A stretch of DNA of 40,087 nucleotides from Acidobacteriota bacterium (GTDB lineage Bacteria; Acidobacteriota; Terriglobia; Versatilivoradales; Versatilivoraceae), in contig JAJECY010000208.1 in assembly GCA_022821775.1 (NCBI GenBank), positions 1-40,087 on the forward strand, read 5' to 3'. Position numbers and translations under genes: made by a program. The first letter of the stretch is position 1. Every line of letters starts with the position of its first letter. The notes below the pieces were generated by a model that was not told the DNA's origin, searched no databases, and saw only the letters and a list, made by a program, of their open reading frames with translations. Below are positions 34,385 to 40,087 of the stretch, one piece after another.

Positions 34385-35442
34385 AATACCCCGTATCGTT
34401 GTGTTAGCTCCGACAGTTCGGATTTGTCGTCAAAGAACAATTCAATGAGGCCGTCCGTGAATTTGCGGCTCAGTTTTCTCGCACGTTGGAACTCCACGTC
34501 AGATTGATCTTCTTCAGGAGGTAATTTATAGAGGTGTTCGCGGATTTCCTCGTCGCAAAGCATCCCGAGGAATTCGTCGTAGGCGTTTAGTAACTTCCGA
34601 GCGGTTGGCTCCAGATGCTTATACCTCATAAGAGTAGTGGCAAGAATCTCCAACGGAGTATACCGCAGCAGTGACCGTAAGCGCTCAATGCACTCCTGAG
34701 GCCCATTCGACCGTTGGCAGTCAAGGGGGCCCAATCGTTCGTCGAACCCCAGATGAAAACTGAAGCATGTCAAAAGGCCCGAGACATAAAGCAACTTGCG
34801 GGACATCCGTAGTTTGATGTTGCGGATAGCCCATCCCTCCCCGAAACGCGTCCTTTGCTTATATGCGAAATCAACGGCCATCGTTCGCCAATACCGGGCG
34901 AAGTCGTTCAGGAGAAAATGAGGAATCTGGTACCGTGCGGAACCCCGACAGAAACCGACGTCCTCAAGAATGTATCGTTGGAGAACGGTCCTCAGAACTC
35001 TCTCATAGGCTTCCGATCTGCCGACAACATCCGATTCCAGTAGAAGAAGAATGCGTCGTGTTGTATTCCGGTTCGTGTCATCCTCACCGCCAATCTGGTG
35101 AATGATCTCATGGCTAAATGCCATGTTTCCGAATGTGCCTTCAGGTCCGGGTTGCTTTTTCGCAGTCGGATCTATTTCCTGCTTGATTCTCTGTTCGAGC
35201 TCAAGGTGCTTCGAATCGGCCGAGCCATCTATCAAGAGCATCCAATCGACGTCACTTCCTTCCGTGAATTCATTCCTCGCGAGAGATCCGAAAATGACGA
35301 TGCTTGTATCTTCCGAATCAATCCCAGCCACGGCCGATTTCAGTTGAGCGCGCATCTTCAGAGATTTCTCACGGGAAGAGTTGATGTACCGCCAGTTCTC
35401 GCCGAGACGATCTTCCAATTGGCGCAACCGCGACATTTCCAT
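34381..35442 (-). CDS. DNA polymerase beta-type nucleotidyltransferase
   Basis: The protein (353 residues from ATG 35442) has the nucleotidyltransferase hallmark FGSLARNEFTEGSDVDW, with GS at 52-53 and the metal-binding acidic pair D64 and D66. The helical C-terminal two thirds (about residues 130-340) are unlike tRNA CCA-adding enzymes or PII uridylyltransferase in length; the closest type I can name is the uncharacterised DUF294-like nucleotidyltransferases. The open frame extends to 35604, but that would run into res, and similarity begins near 35442. The gene overlaps the TIM-barrel gene by ATGA. It may modify a small molecule, a protein or tRNA; the substrate is unknown. Confidence 0.75.
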   Translation of the reverse strand: MEMSRLRQLEDRLGENWRYINSSREKSLKMRAQLKSAVAGIDSEDTSIVIFGSLARNEFTEGSDVDWMLLIDGSADSKHLELEQRIKQEIDPTAKKQPGPEGTFGNMAFSHEIIHQIGGEDDTNRNTTRRILLLLESDVVGRSEAYERVLRTVLQRYILEDVGFCRGSARYQIPHFLLNDFARYWRTMAVDFAYKQRTRFGEGWAIRNIKLRMSRKLLYVSGLLTCFSFHLGFDERLGPLDCQRSNGPQECIERLRSLLRYTPLEILATTLMRYKHLEPTARKLLNAYDEFLGMLCDEEIREHLYKLPPEEDQSDVEFQRARKLSRKFTDGLIELFFDDKSELSELTQRYGVF

Positions 35443-35531
35443 AGTTGACTCGAGCCTTTTGCAATACTCGGCAAGTAGCGGGGGGTTTTTACCGGGAGAT
35501 ATAAAGAGTCGTGGCGCAGGTGCTGGTTGGA

Positions 35532-38288
35532 CTATGTGAGGTCGCTCAGTCCACGTGCTTTTTGTGCGTCGAAGTCCGTTTGATTGATTCGCACGTAGCG
35601 CCAAGCCGCTCCAGTTGCCGCAGATACACGTTCACACCAATTCTTCATTGCCGCGTCCTTTATTTCCGTGCCTTCCCAGACTCTCCCTTTGGTCTCGACG
35701 ATCCAGTTCACCAGGCCGGTCCCGGTCGTCTGCACTACTACCCAATCCGGATGATAAAAGCCGATGGCGCCGCTGGGCTTCAAGTAGTCGATCCGAAACT
35801 GTGTGCCTGATGTCCCCTGCTCGGTGACACCAAGCGCGGCGAAGCGCACAACATCCTTGGCCCTCTTGTCGAGGAACTCCGCAAACCGCCGCTCGAAATC
35901 GTTGTAGGTGGCGACGAAATTGAAGATGGTCTTTTCCGCTTCCAGAGGCGGCAAGTTGCGTCTCCAGCTAAAGGGCTTTGTTTCGGAAAGGCGGAAATCC
36001 GCCCTGTCGAACTCGATTGAGCGCTGCTCGATGGTGAGTTTCGAGATCTTGCGGGCCAAATATCCGGCGATGCCTTCCTGCAACTCCAACCGCGCCAAAT
36101 GAGAGCGCAGAATCCGGTCGTCCAGCTTGACCGTCCTGCCGAAGCAACGGCAGGCCACGTACTCCCTCACTGCCGGATACAACTGGGCGAAGCGGTTGGG
36201 TAACTTGGCCTGCTGGATGACCTTGTTGGCGATGCTCGCGACGAGTTCCTGTGCCGTTGGAAGCTCATGCGCAGCGACGTTGGCTTGATGGACCTCAGTT
36301 TCGGTGGTGGCAAATTCCAGCTTCAGGCTGACTCTGAACGGCTCGGCAAGTTCCTCCTGCTCGTAAATGGCGTCCAACAAACCCACGTCCAAATTGGACA
36401 ACTTACGAAAGTCGTGCTTCAGGCTCGGCTTGGTGATGGGAATCGCAATGTCGTACTTCAGCCGTTCACGTACCGGCTCGATGATGACGGGAAGAGGAGG
36501 GTTCTGTTTAGTGCTGGTAACGCCGACGCCCTCTGCTTCCAGTTGGTTTCGTAGCAAGTTGAGCAGGTTGCGGGTGCCGAGAACCTCGAGCGTCTGTGTC
36601 CGGTCAGGGCTTACCTGAGTCATGAGTCGGAGCCCGCGTCCGACCACTTGCTCCGGCAGGATATCCGCCTTGGCCGTAAATGGTCGAAGTCCAAGCACTA
36701 CGGTCACGTTGCGCACGTCCCAGCCCTCGCGCAGCATCATTACACTGACGATGACCTTGACCTTGTTTTCTTTCCCGTCGATGTCGCGCGCTGCCTGACG
36801 CGCCTTGTCGAGGTCCCTCTTGGTAATCTCGCCCGCCGTATCGGTGTGGATAACAAGCACCTCAGACTCTTTGAAGCCGAATTCTGTGGTCTTGCAGAGA
36901 TAGTCACCAATAGCGTCGGCAAAGACATTTTTCTCGGCCATGATGAAGAGTACAGGTTTCGTGGCGAGCTGACGGTAGACCTTCCAGTGCTCCTTCCAAC
37001 GCTGCACTGCTGCTCGGAGCCAGTATCCGTATTTTTCCGCCACGTTCGCCTTGGTCACCTTGTCGGGGTCGTCCGTTGGCTGTTCCGGATCGTCCTCCTT
37101 GGTGACGATGATGGGCGCCTTGACGATCCGGTCTTCCACCGCTTGCGCCAGCGGATAGTCCACAACCGTCCAGGGGAAGTACATGCCGTTTTGGTCCTTG
37201 GGCGTCGCCGAAAAGTCGAGCCAGAGTGCGAAGCCCTGCGGCAATGCCCCATGGATAGCGAGCAGCGATTGGCTCCAGGCCAACTGCTCGTTGTGAACAT
37301 GGTGGGCTTCGTCGTTCAGCACCACCAGGTCCTTGAGGGATTTGGCGCGATCCAGCATCGAGCGTTGACCGGAAGCGGCGAGATCCTGGGAGGGCTTCTT
37401 TCCCAACAGGGCCTGGATGGCGTTCTCCGCTGTCCATTTCCCGTCACGCGACTCGTAGAGTTGATGGATATTGGTGAGGAATAGATTCCCCGACGGGTCA
37501 GGCTCGGTGGCCTCACCCCTCAGGATCACTTTTTGTGAGAAGGCTCCTTTCCACTCCGGAGGAATCAGCGGCAACTCTTGAAAGATGCGGTTGTTCGCGA
37601 AGTCTCTCTCCAGCCGTTGATAGACGATTACATTAGGCGCCACGATCAGGAAGTTGGTCGACAGTTGCGAGTCGGGTACTCGCAACTTGTGAAAGCAGGC
37701 CCAGACGATGGCCATCGCCATCACCCACGTCTTGCCGGATCCGGTGGCCATCTTTAAGGCGAAGCGGCGGAGATTTTCAGGTGGCAGCTCTTGTACCCCG
37801 TCTCGACCAAGTTCCGGTACGTAGCGACGGACCTGACGCCGCCCATCCATGGTGGTCTGGAATTCGATGTTGTTGGAGATCAAATCCTTCTGGGAAATGG
37901 TGGCGTGGGCTTCGATGAGCGCCTTGGCATCGTGCTGCCCGGCAACCTCCACCAGCCAGGCAAGTGTCTCGATGGCTTCACGCTGGCAAAAGTAGTAGCG
38001 GAACGGCACGTCGTAGCCGGGGACGGCGTGATCCTCCTCAAACCAATACTCAAAAAGCCGCCGGGTAACCTCGGAGGCGCCTTGGTAGCCGCCGTTGCGC
38101 CAGGCATCCACCGCGGCGCGGATCTTCGGTATCAGGAGAAGCTCGCTGGGTCGCCGGCCTGAGCGGTCTTCGCGCCAGCCGATTGGCGCTGTTTCGTCCT
38201 TGACCAGGTAGGAGGCCGGTTTCTCCCACGGACGGCGATTGGCGATCTCCGGGAGGTCCTTGTCGTACGAAATGACTGCCTCAGCCAC
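35532..38288 (-). CDS. Type III restriction enzyme Res-type helicase-nuclease
   Basis: This 918-residue protein has the type III Res layout. The SF2 helicase core has motif I TGSGKT (182-187), motif II DEAH (326-329) and motif VI region QVVGRGLRL. The C-terminal PD-(D/E)XK nuclease has PD at 847-848 and ETK at 865-867. Res subunits translocate on DNA and cleave only with the Mod subunit. I chose GTG 38288 because GGAGG lies 6 nt upstream and it overlaps a 31-aa micro-ORF by 8 nt; a frame to ATG 38315 exists. Upstream mod is truncated by an insertion sequence, so this Res may be without its partner. Confidence 0.92.
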   Translation of the reverse strand: MAEAVISYDKDLPEIANRRPWEKPASYLVKDETAPIGWREDRSGRRPSELLLIPKIRAAVDAWRNGGYQGASEVTRRLFEYWFEEDHAVPGYDVPFRYYFCQREAIETLAWLVEVAGQHDAKALIEAHATISQKDLISNNIEFQTTMDGRRQVRRYVPELGRDGVQELPPENLRRFALKMATGSGKTWVMAMAIVWACFHKLRVPDSQLSTNFLIVAPNVIVYQRLERDFANNRIFQELPLIPPEWKGAFSQKVILRGEATEPDPSGNLFLTNIHQLYESRDGKWTAENAIQALLGKKPSQDLAASGQRSMLDRAKSLKDLVVLNDEAHHVHNEQLAWSQSLLAIHGALPQGFALWLDFSATPKDQNGMYFPWTVVDYPLAQAVEDRIVKAPIIVTKEDDPEQPTDDPDKVTKANVAEKYGYWLRAAVQRWKEHWKVYRQLATKPVLFIMAEKNVFADAIGDYLCKTTEFGFKESEVLVIHTDTAGEITKRDLDKARQAARDIDGKENKVKVIVSVMMLREGWDVRNVTVVLGLRPFTAKADILPEQVVGRGLRLMTQVSPDRTQTLEVLGTRNLLNLLRNQLEAEGVGVTSTKQNPPLPVIIEPVRERLKYDIAIPITKPSLKHDFRKLSNLDVGLLDAIYEQEELAEPFRVSLKLEFATTETEVHQANVAAHELPTAQELVASIANKVIQQAKLPNRFAQLYPAVREYVACRCFGRTVKLDDRILRSHLARLELQEGIAGYLARKISKLTIEQRSIEFDRADFRLSETKPFSWRRNLPPLEAEKTIFNFVATYNDFERRFAEFLDKRAKDVVRFAALGVTEQGTSGTQFRIDYLKPSGAIGFYHPDWVVVQTTGTGLVNWIVETKGRVWEGTEIKDAAMKNWCERVSAATGAAWRYVRINQTDFDAQKARGLSDLT

Positions 38289-38376
38289 CCCCCGCCTCCT
38301 TTCCGAGATCGTCATCGGTCAGGCCATTCTCGATCAAGTAACGCCGAATTCGTTCGATGAACTCCCTTCGATTCAT
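38281..38376 (-). CDS. 31-aa micro-ORF between MNT gene and res
   Basis: ATG 38376 overlaps the MNT gene stop (ATGA). Thirty-one codons then run to TGA 38283-38281, which lies inside the GTG start region of res. The peptide begins MNRREFIERIRRYLIENG and looks like one amphipathic helix. The AAAGGAGG ribosome-binding site of res lies inside its 3' end. Tight overlaps on both sides argue for translation, at least as a coupling device. I do not recognise the peptide. Confidence 0.5.
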   Translation of the reverse strand: MNRREFIERIRRYLIENGLTDDDLGKEAGGG

Positions 38377-38708
38377 AGCACCGACACCCCGTCGCGCTCG
38401 ACCGAGTTCTGGAACGGGTATCCTCTTTCCTTCCTTTGCTGCCACTCATCCTGCGTATAGGCCAAAATCGACGGCACGGCGTAGGAGGTTGCCGCCAACT
38501 CGTAGCCGATATGGCGCAAGGTGCGCTTCAGGGCACCGGCCTCGTTCCTGACGATGAGGAGCACATCGAGATCGCTGTCCTCGTGCGCGTCTCCACGTGC
38601 CTTCGAGCCGTAGATGAGCATCCGAGCGACCGCTCCAGGTTGTTGCTCCAGGAGTGCCTTCCGGTATTCGTCCAGCCAAGCCTGTTCTTCGGGATGGAGC
38701 TTCAACAT
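38373..38708 (-). CDS. MNT-type minimal nucleotidyltransferase
   Basis: The 111-residue protein is a small DNA polymerase beta-type nucleotidyltransferase. Its core YGSKARGDAHEDSDLDVL has GS at 34-35 and D46 and D48. Such MNT domains often pair with a HEPN partner in toxin-antitoxin modules, where they act as antitoxins; no HEPN protein is adjacent here. ATG 38708 has GAGG 8 nt upstream and lies 4 nt after the mod stop; ATG 38726 is less likely. It sits between mod and res, which is not the usual type III order, and overlaps the 31-aa ORF. Confidence 0.8.
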   Translation of the reverse strand: MLKLHPEEQAWLDEYRKALLEQQPGAVARMLIYGSKARGDAHEDSDLDVLLIVRNEAGALKRTLRHIGYELAATSYAVPSILAYTQDEWQQRKERGYPFQNSVERDGVSVL

Positions 38709-38712
38709 GGGT

Positions 38713-39756
38713 TCATACCTCGACATCGTACGCCTGTGAAGTGTCGTTGCCGAAAATGTCGATTACCTTGATCAGGACGCGGTGCTTGCCCGGCTTTTCG
38801 TAGGTGTGTGGGTCAGAGACCAGCGTCAGCGCGCGCTCCTTGCGCGTACGGTAGGCCACCCATGCCTGCATGAAGGTGTCATTCCGGAAGTCCCAGTCGA
38901 CAGCCCAGTAGTCGATATAGTCCGACCACTTCTTGACCTTGCTTCGCACCTCTTCCGGGATCAACTCTGTGTTGGGGATCACGAAATCCTTGAGAGCCAC
39001 CTCGGCCGTGAGTTTCTTTTTCTGCTTGATCTCGGCTTCCAGGTACGCCAGCTCGAAGAAGCGGACGTCGCCCTTTACCGCAGCCTGCTGCTCCATCACC
39101 TCGCGAGGTATCTGCAACAGCAGGAGCTTCACGCCTTTCTTCTTTGCCTCCGGAACCACGAGATTCTGGAGCCCCATCTCCCACTCCCAGCCCAGGACGT
39201 GCAGATCCTTCTGCTTGAGCTTCGTGCACTCGTCCACCGCAGCGTCAATCTCGCTGAAGGTGACCGGCGCGTCCACCGCTCCGATGTGGATCATGGCCTT
39301 GCCCTTCTTGCCATGGAGGTGCGCCATGCCAGCCACCGGCTGGGCTCCGTAGAGCTTGAGGATGAACGCGAGGTACTCGTAGAGCGCTTGCTCTGTAATC
39401 GGCCGATCCTCATTCCCGCCGAAGGTCACACCCTGCCAGTACTGGCGTTCGTACTTGCCGAGGTTGAGCACTTCGAAGGGCTTGCAGTTCTTGATGCCGA
39501 GCAGCCGCTTGCGGGTAACGTGGATTCCCCAACGGCCCAGGTCACAGCCTATCCAACGACGGCCAAGCTTCTCAGCCACGGCGAGGGTAGTCCCGGAACC
39601 GCAGAAGAAGTCGGCTATGAGGTCACCCTCGCGCGAATGCCCTCGTACGATGCGGTCCAGCAGGCCTTCTGGCTTTTGAGTCGGGAACTTAAGATTCTCG
39701 TAGGCAGTAGGACTCAGGATCTTCTGAACGACCTTGTCGGCCCACCAATCATCTAG
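38713..39756 (-). pseudogene. Type III DNA methyltransferase Mod, 3' fragment truncated by IS5
   Basis: The remaining reading frame encodes about 347 residues of the C-terminal part of a site-specific adenine methyltransferase. Near its start are KFPTQKPEGLLDRIV and motif I DFFCGSGTT, the SAM-binding site, followed by GRRWIGCDLGRWGIHVTRKRL. In this class motif IV (DPPY) and most of the target-recognition region lie N-terminal to motif I and are missing here. At 39756 the frame runs into sequence leading to an IS5-type transposase, and an in-frame TAA (39771-39769) closes it. No start codon is available. The fragment is therefore non-functional, although its tail is intact to the TGA at 38713. 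Confidence 0.85.
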
Positions 39757-40087
39757 GGAAACTCTGATTTATTCCTTCCTCTCATGAGATCATAAAACGG
39801 TCCGTGACCGAATCAACAGGAGGTGAGGATCGATGCGTCAGAGCAGCTTTGCCGAAGCCGGATTTGAGCGCTATAGCAAACGCACTCGCCGAGAGCGATT
39901 TCTCCAAGAGATGGATCGAGTGGTTCCCTGGGAAGCGCTGGAGGCGCTGATCGAACCGTGCTACCCCTCGAAGCGCCAAGGGGCGGGGCGTCCGGCAGTG
40001 GGATTGGATCGCATGTTGCGGATTCACTTTCTGCAACACTGGTTCAATTTGTCGGACCCCGCGGTGGAGGAAGCGCTCTACGATTCC
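39757..40087 (+). mobile_element. IS5-family insertion sequence, left part
   Basis: The element begins inside the mod gene and runs off the right edge of the window. CTAG at 39753-39756 fits the YTAR-type target duplicated by IS5-group elements, and GGAAACTCTGATTTATTCC at 39757-39775 is the probable terminal inverted repeat. The transposase gene starts at 39833. The right end and second target copy lie beyond the window, so the exact boundary is inferred. Confidence 0.7.
39833..40087 (+). CDS. IS5-family transposase, N-terminal part
   Basis: The 85 visible residues match the N-terminus of IS5-family transposases, with key strings TRRERFLQEMDRVVPW, LEALIEP.YP and GRPAVGLDRMLRIHFLQHWFNLSDPAVEEALYDS. 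This is the DUF772 region that precedes the DDE catalytic domain. AGGAGGTGA lies 8 nt upstream of ATG 39833. The gene is cut by the window edge. Confidence 0.92.
   Translation, partial: MRQSSFAEAGFERYSKRTRRERFLQEMDRVVPWEALEALIEPCYPSKRQGAGRPAVGLDRMLRIHFLQHWFNLSDPAVEEALYDS

Noticed and set aside
1-40087. CRISPR array, tRNA or rRNA genes
   Set aside because: No regularly spaced direct repeats and no tRNA-like or rRNA-like segments were found on reading both strands; a covariance-model search was not possible.

Overview
This 40 kb window is from a G+C-rich bacterium. The sequence shows a chaperone locus, a 2-oxoacid:ferredoxin oxidoreductase, a homodimeric pyruvate dehydrogenase E1 and a GldA/GldF/GldG-type exporter. 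That mix fits Acidobacteriota or a related environmental lineage, but the assignment is inference because no rRNA or other taxonomic marker is present. No tRNA, rRNA or CRISPR array was found.

Layout. Positions 1-3356 (minus) hold grpE (cut by the window edge), clpB and a Trm112-like gene. Positions 3357-12227 are an accessory island on the minus strand: a DUF4268-type nuclease-like protein, a 363-aa protein ending in a HEPN RNxxxH motif, and a 2010-aa protein with one intact P-loop ATPase core. The last two overlap by ATGA. The island is bracketed by inverted copies of 114 bp of the Trm112-like gene, one intact (3186-3356) and one a decayed fragment (12077-12190). I consider this the best candidate for an undescribed anti-phage or conflict system.

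Positions 12228-16906 (minus) form a four-gene operon with 4-bp overlaps at two of three junctions: ABC ATPase, permease, GldG-like protein and DUF4340 protein, driven by a good promoter at 17001-17028. Positions 17135-22170 hold two small hypothetical genes diverging across only 22 bp, then KorA and KorB flanked by two CBS-domain proteins. Positions 22228-28345 hold an alcohol dehydrogenase remnant, a cyclase-family hydrolase, an MFS transporter, a DapA-like aldolase and pyruvate dehydrogenase E1.

Positions 28434-33369 hold an agmatine-to-putrescine operon (aguB, a TraB/GumN-family gene, aguA), a divergently transcribed and unusual chorismate synthase, and a YHS-domain membrane protein. Positions 33516-40087 are a second accessory region on the minus strand, part of it visibly lower in G+C. 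It is a type III-like restriction locus in the order mod fragment, MNT-type nucleotidyltransferase, 31-aa micro-ORF, res, second nucleotidyltransferase, TIM-barrel protein, 45-aa ORF. An IS5-family element at the right edge has truncated mod, with a CTAG target-like tetranucleotide at the junction.

The window therefore mixes core metabolism with two separate defence-like islands. One has apparently been disabled by an insertion sequence; the other looks intact and sits between inverted fragments of a housekeeping gene.
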